Notes under the pieces: generated by a model
Databases searched by the model: none
Told to the model about the DNA's origin: nothing
What the model saw: the letters and a program-made list of their open reading frames with translations, nothing else
Assembly: GCA_018242605.1 (NCBI GenBank)
Contig: JAFEBP010000019.1
Location: 1 to 32,046, forward strand
From: Planctomycetota bacterium
GTDB lineage: Bacteria; Planctomycetota; Phycisphaerae; Phycisphaerales; UBA1924
Length of the DNA stretch: 32,046 nt
Direction: 5' to 3'
In this document: one piece after another, positions 7,600-15,435 of the stretch
Layout of the letters: every line of letters begins with the position of its first letter
How positions within the stretch are numbered: the stretch's first letter is position 1
Made by a program: the position numbers and the translations under genes

Positions 7600-7641
7600 T
7601 TTGCAAGCTAGGGGTCGAGGGTTCGAGTCCCTTCCGCTCCA
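7600..7641 (+). other. 3' half of a tRNA-Ala(UGC) gene, likely attachment site core
   Basis: The segment reads as anticodon loop TTTGCAA (7600-7606, anticodon TGC), 3' anticodon-stem strand GCTAG, variable region, a perfect T arm (GAGGG 7617-7621, TTCGAGT loop, CCCTT 7629-7633), 3' acceptor strand CCGCTCC (7634-7640) and discriminator A (7641). A T at position 70 and A73 fit alanine identity. CCA is not encoded. No D arm or 5' acceptor strand is found upstream, and the bases 5' of the loop (CTACG) do not pair fully with GCTAG, so this is not a complete tRNA. Integrases of the tyrosine type often use tRNA 3' halves, so this is probably an att core. Confidence 0.75.
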
Positions 7642-7717
7642 TTTCACGTAAGTCCCGCTAAATCCGTAGGTTACGGAGTCCCGCCGACGTAGGCTGTGCA
7701 GCCTGAACGCCCAAAGC

Positions 7718-7747
7718 AGCGCGGTGTTACACCGCGCTGCACCGCGC
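7718..7747. repeat. Right array of GCGCGGTG half-sites (palindrome plus one copy)
   Basis: AGCGCGGTGT (7718-7727) and ACACCGCGCT (7729-7738) form a 10-bp inverted repeat with a 1-bp spacer, followed by another CACCGCGC at 7740-7747. The pattern is forward, reverse, reverse, the mirror of the left array. It ends just before the ribosome-binding site of the integrase fragment, so in addition to a recombination role it could let a bound protein shut off integrase expression. Confidence 0.7.
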
Positions 7748-7761
7748 AGGAAGCACCGGCC

Positions 7762-8106
7762 ATGGCCAAGACACCCTCGTACCGTCCGCGAACCGGGTAC
7801 TCGCAAGCGATCGTGACCCTCACCGACAGCGCCACGGGCAAGCGCCGCGACTACTGGCTCGGCGAGTTCGGCACGCCCGCCAGCCGCGAGATGTACCACC
7901 GCCTCGTCGCGGAGTGGGAAGGCAACGGGCGGAGGTTGCCCACGGTCGAGCCGCTGCCGCTCGCCGCCTCCACCGCCCCACTACCGGCTTCGGGCGGCAA
8001 CGGAACCGCGCCCGCCGCGGCGGGGCGTGGCGTACCGCTCTCGGTCGCTGCGTTGATCCGGGCGTACTGGGGGTGGGCCAAGCGGGGGCTTCGACGTGCT
8101 GCGTGA
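7762..8106 (+). pseudogene. Truncated tyrosine integrase (N-terminal fragment)
   Basis: 114 residues from the ATG at 7762 (AGGAA about 10 bp upstream). The start, SYRPRTGYSQAIVTLTDSAT, then a DYWLGEFGTPASREMYHRLV segment, is the N-terminal part of the planctomycete tyrosine recombinase family. There a short DNA-binding beta segment precedes the SAM-like core-binding domain, whose first helix is visible as LSVAALIRAYWGWAK. The frame then ends in RGLRRAA-stop. The catalytic domain with its R, H-x-x-R and Tyr residues, normally another 200 or more residues, is not found in any frame downstream. The gene is therefore broken and cannot recombine DNA alone. Its place directly beside the tRNA-Ala fragment supports its identity as the element's integrase. 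Confidence 0.7.
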
Positions 8107-8500
8107 AGATGGCGCTGCGGGGAGAGACCCAGTAGTGGCGGGCGTGGGCGCGTTTCCAATCGACGAAAGCGGGTGTTTGACGTCGTTGCCGGATTGCGAT
8201 GGCTCACAGCCATTGATGTTCGCGGTCGGTCATGTGTTTACCGACGCGGGGCCTCCGCCGATCCTGACGGTGGGCATCGGACATCGGGGTCCGCTCCTTC
8301 AGCCAAGAAGAAGAACCCTTGGCGAACGCTCGCACCACAGTTGAGCGGTAGAAATGTCGGCGGCGGGACGCGGCCGGAAACGCGCGGTGATCGGAGTTCT
8401 CCACGCGCCCGCTCAGTTCGGGTTCCGCGTGAGCCAACCATTCATTGCCGGACTATGCCGGGTACGCCAAAGCGTCCCGGAGCAGGCCAAAGTCCCAGGC
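8107..8500. other. Gene-free stretch after the integrase fragment
   Basis: I see no recognisable gene here. Several short overlapping frames are open in both directions, as expected in GC-rich DNA, but none shows a protein-like composition or a family motif, and none continues the integrase. It is probably decayed DNA at the boundary of the mobile element. Confidence 0.5.
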
Positions 8501-9289
8501 TCAACATCCGCCCTCCCAGTGTACGAAGAAGAAGTCCACATCGGCTCCGTCGACACCGCCATCCTCGTTCACATCCGCGATGGGGTTGCCCGCTTCCCAC
8601 TCGGCAAAGAACGCTTCGAGGTCTGCGCCGTCCGTGCCGCCGTCGCAGTTGAAGTCGGCGGTGCAGATCGCGAGTGTCGCGGGGTCGCTGATAACGCTGC
8701 CGCAGGCGTTGGAGACGATGCAGCGGAAGGTGATCCCGGCGATGGCGGGCTGCACGCCCGCGAGGCCGACGGTACAGATCGCGGCATTGGATCCGGTCAC
8801 CAGAATCTGGCCGACGGGGAGCATGTTGGGGCCGTCTACCAACGTCACCCACGCGCCCGGCAGCGCCTCGGCCTGCCATTGGTAGGGAGTGCGCCCGCCC
8901 GTCACGGCGGCCACAGCCAGCGTCGTGGCGTCCGACGTGCAAGCGCCGTCCACCCGCATGCAGCAGAGGTTCTGCGATTGCGGCTGAGCCGTGATAACGG
9001 GGATCGACTGCCCCACATTGCACACGGGCAGTTCAAAGGAGACTTCGCGGCTGGTGGCGTGCCCGGGCCGGTCGCCGATGATGACGGTGAACTCGCGAGT
9101 GACCGCCTTGCCGCCCGACTCGTTGATGAGGAGGGAGAACTCGCGCGTGACCGCCTTGCCACCGGACTCGTTGATCAGGACGGAGAACTCGCGCGTCACG
9201 TAGGAGTCGCCGCTGATCTGGGCGAGCGAGGCGTTTGCGGCGGTCAGCACTGCCGCCGCCGCCCATGCGAACTGGTTTGCGATGTTCAT
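8501..9289 (-). CDS. Secreted repeat protein with GC-type dockerin domain
   Basis: 262 residues from the ATG at 9289, preceded by GGGAGG about 7 bp upstream. Residues 1-24 are a signal peptide ending SLA-Q. Residues 30-85 hold about 3.5 copies of a 16-residue repeat (AVTREFSLLINESGGK, and a diverged copy ATSREVSFEL). An immunoglobulin-like segment with several cysteines follows (ITAQPQSQNLCC, then RTPYQWQ and FRCIVSNACG). The C-terminus has two EF-hand-like calcium loops, DFNCDGGTDGADLEAFF and DVNEDGGVDGADVDFFF, and ends WEGGC. This is the GC-type dockerin of Phycisphaerae, thought to be a surface-anchoring or sorting tail ending in Gly-Cys. It lies about 50 bp downstream of the glycine-rich protein gene and is probably in the same operon. 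Confidence 0.85.
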   Translation of the reverse strand: MNIANQFAWAAAAVLTAANASLAQISGDSYVTREFSVLINESGGKAVTREFSLLINESGGKAVTREFTVIIGDRPGHATSREVSFELPVCNVGQSIPVITAQPQSQNLCCMRVDGACTSDATTLAVAAVTGGRTPYQWQAEALPGAWVTLVDGPNMLPVGQILVTGSNAAICTVGLAGVQPAIAGITFRCIVSNACGSVISDPATLAICTADFNCDGGTDGADLEAFFAEWEAGNPIADVNEDGGVDGADVDFFFVHWEGGC

Positions 9290-9340
9290 GATGGATCCTC
9301 CCGTGTGGGGTTGGCGAACGTGGGACACACGGAAGGCCGG

Positions 9341-10729
9341 TCACGGCAGCGTGACCCGGACGGTGAAGTTGTACGCGCCCGGGATCGGCGTCTGGATGCC
9401 GCCAGGAGTACCCGTCAACCACAGAGGCACCGCGGCGGTCCAGACCGAGGAGGTCTGATCGCCGCTTTGGAAGGTCGCGGTTGCAGTGACCACATCGCGC
9501 GTGAAAGTCGCCGGGACCGCCCGCACCGTCAAGGTGGCGTTCACCGGGACGTTCTCGCACGTAATGGTCAGCACCGGTAGGGAGGGGCTCCCGAGGACCT
9601 CGACATCGGTCGCCGCGAAGACGATCGACGCGCGGGGGTCGGTGGGGACAGGCTCACTGTGGAGCGTCACCGCCGTCACCTTGGGCTCGGCGGTGGTGGG
9701 CCAGAGCCGGGCCACCGGGCCGACCGGCGCCTGGCTTCGCGCGGGGGTGCCGGTGATCGGGAGGTTGTCCACGTTGGCCTCGGTGCGGATGCGGCCCAAA
9801 CCGCCAACGGTCCAGCTCGAAGGTGTATCTTGGGGCGGTCCTGCGAGGGCGCTGAGCGTGGCGTTGGTCGCGCCCACGAGCGTGTCGCACACGAGTCGAA
9901 CCCCGCCGCCGCTCCCGCCCCCGCCCACGCCACCGCCGCCGTCGTTGGCGTTGGACTGGCTGCCGTTGGCGGTGAGCGTGCCGTTCAATGTGATCGTGCC
10001 GGTGCTGACGATCAGGATCGCCCCGCCGCCTGCCCCGCCCCGCCCATACCCAATGTCGCTCCCCCCCGCCCCGCCGGAGCCGCCGATCAGGGGCACCAAG
10101 TCGGCGGTTCCGTAGACGTTGTCCCCCCCGGCGAGCCCGAGTCCCGCCGTGCCGAATCCGCCGCCTTGCCCGTACTGCGATGTGCCGACGTACTTGCCGC
10201 CGCCGGGGCCATGGCCACCGGTCCGCGGTTGCGCGGTCCCGCCCCGGAACCCTCCGGGCCCCGGGTTCGCTGGGATTGAACGGTCAATGGCCACCGCCGC
10301 GTTGAGGTTGACCGTCCCGTTGATGGTCACGTTCCCGTTCACCAGCCATACCACCGGCGCGCCGCTCGGGTGGTTGGAGAACGTGACGGTCACCCCCGCG
10401 GGGATGTTCACGCTCGAGAACTTGTAGACCACGGCCCACTTCGAGGCGTCGTACACGCCCACGCCGGTGCCCGGCTGATCCCACGTACCCGTCACCGCCG
10501 CCTGCAGGAAGACCGTGGTGTTCTGCGTGGGCGAGAACGCGCCGTCGGTCCCGAGGTTGGCGGGGTTCGCGATCGGGATGGTGATCTGGGCTGTGGCCGG
10601 AGCGACCAGAGCCGCGGAGGCCAGGAGCATGCCGAGTCGGATCCCGCGGAACGCCCTCTCGGGCATGTCGCGAAGTGCCGTAGAGAGCGAAGGCGAAGGA
10701 ACGTTGGAAGTCGCGGTGGGGCATTTCAT
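9341..10729 (-). CDS. Secreted glycine-rich surface protein
   Basis: 462 residues from the ATG at 10729 (AGGAG about 9 bp upstream; a GTG at 10750 is less likely). A long basic N-terminus leads to a hydrophobic segment (LGMLLASAALVAPATA) and a likely signal cleavage after TAQ. The mature part begins with a beta-rich region (VTVTFSNHPSGAP, then VVWLVNGNVTINGTVNLNAA) resembling polymorphic or beta-helix outer-membrane proteins. A very Gly-rich central region follows (about residues 160-290, with GGSGGAGGSDIGYGRGGAGG), then a C-terminal beta-sandwich-like region. It carries no dockerin or GC tail. I do not recognise a named family beyond this general type. Its product is presumably exported to the envelope or outside, and the dockerin gene follows in the same direction. 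Confidence 0.75.
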   Translation of the reverse strand: MKCPTATSNVPSPSLSTALRDMPERAFRGIRLGMLLASAALVAPATAQITIPIANPANLGTDGAFSPTQNTTVFLQAAVTGTWDQPGTGVGVYDASKWAVVYKFSSVNIPAGVTVTFSNHPSGAPVVWLVNGNVTINGTVNLNAAVAIDRSIPANPGPGGFRGGTAQPRTGGHGPGGGKYVGTSQYGQGGGFGTAGLGLAGGDNVYGTADLVPLIGGSGGAGGSDIGYGRGGAGGGAILIVSTGTITLNGTLTANGSQSNANDGGGGVGGGGSGGGVRLVCDTLVGATNATLSALAGPPQDTPSSWTVGGLGRIRTEANVDNLPITGTPARSQAPVGPVARLWPTTAEPKVTAVTLHSEPVPTDPRASIVFAATDVEVLGSPSLPVLTITCENVPVNATLTVRAVPATFTRDVVTATATFQSGDQTSSVWTAAVPLWLTGTPGGIQTPIPGAYNFTVRVTLP

Positions 10730-10977
10730 CGCCGATTTCTCCTTAATCACCGCGCCGGTCTCAGGAGCGGTTGCGTGTGTTGGGACAATTTACAGGAACT
10801 GGCCGAGCGTGTCAAGGTGATTGTGGCGTGTGGCGAGGTTCGGGGCTTTGGCCGAATCACTCTTTCGGGTTCCCAACGTGTGGGTCCGTGCGTCGTGGGC
10901 CACCCAAGGCGGCAAGCCATGGCACCCGATCCGGGCGGCAGTGAGTCGGGAGCATGTTGGGAGCCGTTGACGCTCCA

Positions 10978-11493
10978 TCAGCAATGGTCGAAGATCGCCT
11001 CACCGCGCACCAGCTCCATCACGAAGTACGGACGCCCGGTCTCGGTGGCCCCCGCGTCGAGCACCCGGGCGATGTTGGGGTGGTCCATCATCGCCAAGGC
11101 CTGCCGCTCGGCCTCGAACCGGGCGATCACCTGGTGCGTGTCCATTCCAAGTTTGATTACTTTGATCGCTACACGGCGGGAGACCGGCGTTTCCTGTTCG
11201 GCCATGAAGACCGTGCCGAACCCGCCCTCGCCGATCGCCTGCAGCAGCCTGTAAGGACCGATCCTGGAACCGGGGCCCTCGCTCATCTGTCCCGACTGCG
11301 TTTGCACATCACCCCCCGAGGTGGGCGCGGACATGAACTGAAAGCGGTCCTCCGCCGCCCGCAGCAACCGATCCACACGAGCCCGCAGGGCCGCATCTCT
11401 CCCGAAGGCCATGTCCAGGTACGCCGCCCTCGCGTCGCCGCTCAGTTCGGTCGCACCCGAGATGATCTCTTTGGCTCGCCCCTCAGGCATCAT
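10978..11493 (-). pseudogene. Truncated Hanks-type Ser/Thr protein kinase
   Basis: 171 residues. The first 75 are the helical N-terminal extension common in planctomycete kinases. Then comes the kinase N-lobe: glycine loop IGEGGFGTVFMA (about 87-98), VAIK with the ATP-binding lysine near 111, the alphaC glutamate region RFEAERQAL, and the hinge YFVMELVRG near 156-164. The frame stops at IFDHC, just where the C-lobe should begin. No HRD catalytic loop, DFG or activation segment is found downstream in any frame. It cannot be an active kinase as it stands, so it is called a pseudogene, though it might be expressed as a fragment. The start follows GAGGAG and lies 10 bp after the ECF sigma gene, the usual sigma-kinase pairing in planctomycetes. 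Confidence 0.8.
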
Positions 11494-11503
11494 GCTCCTC
11501 GGC

Positions 11504-12070
11504 TCACTGCTCGGATTCCAGTTCCACTTTCAGGAAAGCCCTCGCATATTCCCAATCGCGCAACACACTCCGCCGCGACACACCCAGAACAGCGGCGGCC
11601 TCGTCGACGCTCAACCCGGCGTAAAACCGCAGACGCACCACGTCCGCGGCCCGCGCATCCTCCGCCTCTAGGCGGGCAAAGGCCCCGTCGAGTGCCATCA
11701 CATCTTGAGAATCCCCTTCCGCTGCGAGCATTTCCACGTTTTCGATTTCTCGCCTCAATCCCCCGCCACGCTTGGCCGCGCCTCTCGCCCGTGCGTGGTC
11801 GATCAGAATCTGCCTCATCGCTTCCCCGGCGGCGAAGAAGAAGGCACGATGCTCACTGTCGACATTGGACGAAGAATCAACGGGGGACCCTGCGATCCTC
11901 GGTTTCATCTTCAGGAACACCTCGTGCACGAGAGCCGTCGCGCTCAGCGTGTGGCCGGCTTTCTCATCCGCCATCTTTCGCTGGGCCATCGCCCGCAAGT
12001 TCTGATACACCGTGTCCGCGAACAGACTCCCTCTCGCACCACTCCCCGACTGTTCAAGGGACTCGGACAT
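11504..12070 (-). CDS. ECF-type RNA polymerase sigma factor (planctomycete Sig-70_X6 type)
   Basis: 188 residues. Region 2 is seen as LFADTVYQNLRAMAQRKMA, then LSATALVHEVFLKM, then FFFAAGEAMRQILIDHARAR, the signature of the TIGR02999-type sigma factors that occur next to protein kinases. Region 4 is a clear HTH (VVRLRFYAGLSVDEAAAVLG then VSRRSVLRDWEYARAFL). It should direct RNA polymerase to a set of extracytoplasmic-function promoters; in this family the partner kinase is thought to regulate the sigma factor. Here the partner 10 bp downstream is truncated, so that control may be lost. No anti-sigma factor gene is adjacent. Confidence 0.9.
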   Translation of the reverse strand: MSESLEQSGSGARGSLFADTVYQNLRAMAQRKMADEKAGHTLSATALVHEVFLKMKPRIAGSPVDSSSNVDSEHRAFFFAAGEAMRQILIDHARARGAAKRGGGLRREIENVEMLAAEGDSQDVMALDGAFARLEAEDARAADVVRLRFYAGLSVDEAAAVLGVSRRSVLRDWEYARAFLKVELESEQ

Positions 12071-12867
12071 GATCCAATACTAGAGCGCTCTCAGTCCACG
12101 CATAGCGAGTATCCGCAGTGGCGGAAGCAGTTGGTGGCGTCTGTCGAGGTGACGGCATCCAGAACGGTTTGCATGGTGCTCCAAAGTGCGTGCGATTTGC
12201 GGCAACGGGCGTTGGCATCACGTGCGCGTTCTCGGGGAGGCAGGGGCTCGCCATTCCATTCTGACGGAATATGGGACGTTTGACCGGAGTGGTGGCGGCA
12301 ACTACGCCGAGTATGTATGCAAGCACCTGCGTCTCCGAGCGAGCGGGCCGCAACTCCCGCCGGCAGCAGCGGCAACCTGGCGCAACGATTCCAGGTCGAA
12401 GACTACGTCTCCCCGATCGGCACCGAATCTCTCATCACTCCCAAAGCCGATCGGTCATCCCAAGTCAATCGCCTGCTGAACGATGCCAGGCAGTTCTAAC
12501 AATGGTGCTTGCGGGTTCTCATCCCGCTAGGATCGGCACCGGCTTCGTTCAGCTCGCAAAGCAGGCAGCTCTGTCACTGCGTAGTTGCAATCGCCAACGA
12601 AGTCTCCCATGCGCGAAAACAAGTAGCACGGTGATTGGTACGTCGCGTGCTTGATCTTCTCGTGATGTGCCAATCGCACCCCAACGCAACAAGGGCAAGG
12701 TTCATACTCATTGAAAATACTCACTTCAATGGCCACACAAACTCCCCTAACTTAGCTGCGCACGCTCAAAGAAACAGCGGTACTCCGGTGGTTGTTTGTC
12801 GAGACCATGGCTGGGGCATTTGTCAGTCCACCGGGACTTCGGTCATTCAGGCCTTTGGCCCCGCCGT
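12071..12867. other. About 800 bp without a confident gene
   Basis: No open frame here carries a recognisable family. A minus-strand frame at 12527-12736 (69 residues, EYEPCPCCVGVRLAHHEKIK) has a CPCC pair that could bind zinc, and base composition is lower in GC than the surroundings at about 12480-12760, but no ribosome-binding site or family match supports it. Another minus-strand frame at 12091-12375 has an ordinary composition without a motif. The region may be decayed DNA or hold a small gene I cannot identify. Confidence 0.4.
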
Positions 12868-13524
12868 CTACGGGTTCGGTGTTTGACCAATCCGTCTCAA
12901 CACCACATAGATGAACGACTGCGTCGATCCCCAGGGAGTGCGGTGGGATTCGGTGGTGGACGTGACAAGTTCGAACGCGGGAGAGAACTCGCGGGCCAGT
13001 GACGGGGGGTCATAGCGGCGGACATCAAGGCCGCTGCACTTTGGGGGGCCGTCCGGGGCGAATGTGGCGATGATCATGGAGCCGCCGGGCTTGACGGTGC
13101 ACGCGGCGCGGGCGGCGTAGGCGGCGCGGTCGGCGGGGTTGGTGAGGAAGTGGAAGACAGCGCGGTCGTGCCAGAGATCGACGGGCGTTGAGTGCCACGG
13201 CGCGGTGACATCGGCGACGATCCAGTGCACGCGGGGGGCGGGTTCGCCCAAGCGTGCTTTGGCTCGCTCGATGGCGGCGGCGGAGATGTCGAGGACGGCG
13301 ACGTGTTCGACGCCTCGGGAGAGGAGTTTGGCGGCGAAGAGAGACTGCCCGCCGCCGATATCAATGGCGCTGCGGGGCGGGGGCGTGATGGCGTCGAACA
13401 GAGCGAGCGATGTGTCGGGCGACGCCTGGAGCCAACTCAACTGCTCATCGCTCTTGGTTTCATAGACGCGATTCCAGTGCTGGGTTCGGGAGCCTGGGTC
13501 GGTAGATGGATTGGTCTCGGTCAT
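12868..13524 (-). CDS. Class I SAM-dependent methyltransferase
   Basis: 218 residues from the ATG at 13524; a TTG 12 codons upstream would give a longer protein but is unlikely. HWNRVYETKSDEQLSWLQ near the N-terminus is typical of a group of small class I methyltransferases. Motif I is AIDIGGGQS (about 53-61), the acidic end of strand 2 is VLDI with Asp79, and motif IV is DLWHDRAVFHFL. PGGSMIIATF matches motif VI. It transfers a methyl group from SAM to an unidentified, probably small-molecule, substrate. Relatives are annotated as thiopurine- or trans-aconitate-methyltransferase-like; the substrate cannot be told from sequence. It stands alone between unrelated genes. Confidence 0.85.
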   Translation of the reverse strand: MTETNPSTDPGSRTQHWNRVYETKSDEQLSWLQASPDTSLALFDAITPPPRSAIDIGGGQSLFAAKLLSRGVEHVAVLDISAAAIERAKARLGEPAPRVHWIVADVTAPWHSTPVDLWHDRAVFHFLTNPADRAAYAARAACTVKPGGSMIIATFAPDGPPKCSGLDVRRYDPPSLAREFSPAFELVTSTTESHRTPWGSTQSFIYVVLRRIGQTPNP

Positions 13525-13692
13525 AATCACGCAGACTTCGGGGGTGCGATGACAGAACAATGTTAAGGACCGCGTCGATACTGTCGGCTCCTGTGCAATA
13601 GGGACAGGGTGCGTCGCGGCGGTCGGCGGGCTACCGTGAACAAGATAGGTTGGGTTTCGTGCAGCGGCAGGCGATCAAGGAGATGTGTTCAC

Positions 13693-13863
13693 ATGAAGAG
13701 GCTGATTTCAATCGCGTGGAAGGTGTCGCTCGTGGCGCTTCTGGGAGTGATCGTGTGGGAGTTGCGGTTGATCGAGTCGAAGCTCAATAGGACGGTGTGG
13801 GTGAATGGGACCGTGGACATCGACCGGGTACACAACACGGTGCCGGTGTACCAGAAGAACTGA
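13693..13863 (+). CDS. Very small membrane protein
   Basis: 56 residues from the ATG at 13693, preceded by AAGGAG about 10 bp upstream; a longer frame from 13609 has no such site. Residues 4-22 are hydrophobic (LISIAWKVSLVALLGVIVW), giving a membrane anchor or uncleaved signal, followed by a polar tail with WVNGTVDIDRVHNTVPV. I do not recognise it. Similar tiny single-pass proteins with a short periplasmic tail are common in planctomycetes. The next gene on the same strand starts about 1.85 kb away, so it is probably transcribed alone. Confidence 0.6.
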   Translation: MKRLISIAWKVSLVALLGVIVWELRLIESKLNRTVWVNGTVDIDRVHNTVPVYQKN

Positions 13864-14031
13864 ATGCGGAAGACGTCGGGATTGGAGAATCTGCGCGCGC
13901 AACCTTGTCGGCCGCGAAGACCCGCGGTGCGAAATGGGATTCACGCGGAACAGTTCCGGTGTTCGGTGACCGTCGGCATGTGGGTTGGGATTGGAGACAC
14001 ACGGACGCTCAGTGAGAGATTTGCGCGCTTT

Positions 14032-14057
14032 CATCGCTCCGCCGAGCCGGAGCGATG
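14032..14057. terminator. Strong hairpin between convergent genes, possible terminator
   Basis: CATCGCTCCG (14032-14041) and CGGAGCGATG (14048-14057) form a perfect 10-bp stem with a 6-nt loop. It lies between the plus-strand small membrane gene and the 3' end of the minus-strand HAF-repeat gene. The position fits a bidirectional transcription end, but there is no T run on either side, so a simple intrinsic terminator is not certain. Confidence 0.45.
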
Positions 14058-14142
14058 CCACCCGAACTTGCGCACGGGGCATCACACAGCGTCGAAGTCC
14101 GGGGCGACCTCGGCGGAACGCTATTGAGCGAGCATTGCGAGT

Positions 14143-15435
14143 TCAACAACCGCCGGCTTGCCAGGGGACGAAGAAGGCCTCCACATCGGCGCCGTCGATG
14201 CCGCCGTCCTTGTTCGCATCGGCGGAGGGGTCGCTTTCGATCCAGGCCATGAAGAACGCGGCGACGTCGTTGCCGTCCACGCCTCCATCATTGTTGAAAT
14301 CGGCGATGCATGGCTCGACCGCGGCGGGGAGCGTGGCCATCCAGGCTTCTTCGCCGTGAGGGCCGACGCCGTTGCCGACAATGACGGAACCGTCGCCGGA
14401 GATTCCGGTGGCTTCGGTCAGGGTCCAGCCCTGCATATCAATGCTGTAGTCGGTCGCGAGGACTTGGCGGAGTTCACGCAGGCCCGCGGCGGGGGTCCAG
14501 ATGAAAGCGGTCTGGGTGTAGGGAGCCACGGGCATCACGACCGAGCCCACGATGACCTCGGCGTGACGGCAGACCGCGGTTGGATAGGTCTGGCGACCAC
14601 CGGTGGCGGCGCCAAGACCGACCATGGGGCCGGAAGGCATGCTGTACTTGAACCCTTCGACGCCTTCGGCGCCGGCGGCGGCGCTGCTGCTGGCGCCGAT
14701 GATGTACGCTCCGTCGGGAGAGATCGCGGTGGCACGGCCGATCTTGAAGCGATCGGTGTTGGGGAGGTATCCAAGACCACGGGGAAAGTGTGAACCGTTC
14801 TCCCAAACGACCGCCTGCGAACCGTTGCGGCCGTTGCACGTGCCGACGATCAGTGCGCCCTCGGCCCCGACCGCCTTGGCGGAGGAATCGGCGTACCCAT
14901 CGAGCGGGCTGAAGAAGTAGAACTGCGGGACTTCGCGGCGCCAGACGAAGCCCATGCTCGTGGCGCCGTAGAGGTCGCCGACGACGACCGCACCGGATGC
15001 GGAAATTCCCGACGCCGCGGCGACGCAGGCGGCCTGGTCGAGTTGTTCTGGGAGGGCCGAAGAGATCCAGCGGGCGGCGGTGGAACATCCGGCATCGCCG
15101 TAAATGGTGCCGGCGACCTGGGAACCATCGGCCGAGACGCCGCCGACCTCGTGGTACACGGAGAGATTTGTGCCGGGGGCATCGGCGAGGGCGACCATTC
15201 CGCCGGATGGAGTCCAGCGGAAGGGACGAACGCGGCCCGCCTGATCGGTGGAGGTGCCGACGGCGGTGAAGCCGTCACCGGAAATGGCGGAGACACGGCT
15301 TTGGACGGCACCGGTGTTGGGATCTACGAACAGTCCACCCAAGCCGCGAAAGCCGGGGGGCGCGGCGAACGCCGCGGCGGCGGTCAACGCAACGAGACCA
15401 CTCCCACACAAGCATTTTTCGATTCGAACGTTCAT
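14143..15435 (-). CDS. Secreted HAF-repeat protein with GC-type dockerin domain
   Basis: 430 residues from the ATG at 15435 (AGGAG about 7 bp upstream). Residues 1-25 form a signal peptide ending AFAA. The main body has repeats of the extracellular HAF type, each with a (V/G)(S/I)(A/S)DG(S/F/Y) turn and a later RW or KY: AISGDGFTAVGTSTD, GVSADGSQVAGTIYGDAG, AISPDGAYIIGASSS, GISGDGSVIVGNGVG. These probably build a beta-propeller. The tail holds two calcium-binding dockerin loops, DFNNDGGVDGNDVAAFF and DANKDGGIDGADVEAFF, and ends WQAGGC. The closely similar tail on the 8501-9289 protein suggests both use the same surface sorting route. The binding or enzymatic function is unknown. No sorting protease is visible in the window. 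Confidence 0.85.
   Translation of the reverse strand: MNVRIEKCLCGSGLVALTAAAAFAAPPGFRGLGGLFVDPNTGAVQSRVSAISGDGFTAVGTSTDQAGRVRPFRWTPSGGMVALADAPGTNLSVYHEVGGVSADGSQVAGTIYGDAGCSTAARWISSALPEQLDQAACVAAASGISASGAVVVGDLYGATSMGFVWRREVPQFYFFSPLDGYADSSAKAVGAEGALIVGTCNGRNGSQAVVWENGSHFPRGLGYLPNTDRFKIGRATAISPDGAYIIGASSSAAAGAEGVEGFKYSMPSGPMVGLGAATGGRQTYPTAVCRHAEVIVGSVVMPVAPYTQTAFIWTPAAGLRELRQVLATDYSIDMQGWTLTEATGISGDGSVIVGNGVGPHGEEAWMATLPAAVEPCIADFNNDGGVDGNDVAAFFMAWIESDPSADANKDGGIDGADVEAFFVPWQAGGC

Noticed and set aside
7429..7899. A 156-residue minus-strand frame containing WSGRDSNPRPLACK
   Set aside because: This string is the well-known false protein made by translating the antisense strand of a tRNA 3' half; it instead confirms the tRNA-Ala fragment at 7600-7641.
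12527..12736. A 69-residue minus-strand frame with a CPCC motif
   Set aside because: No ribosome-binding site, no family match and no conserved neighbours; kept only as a remark in the gene-poor region.
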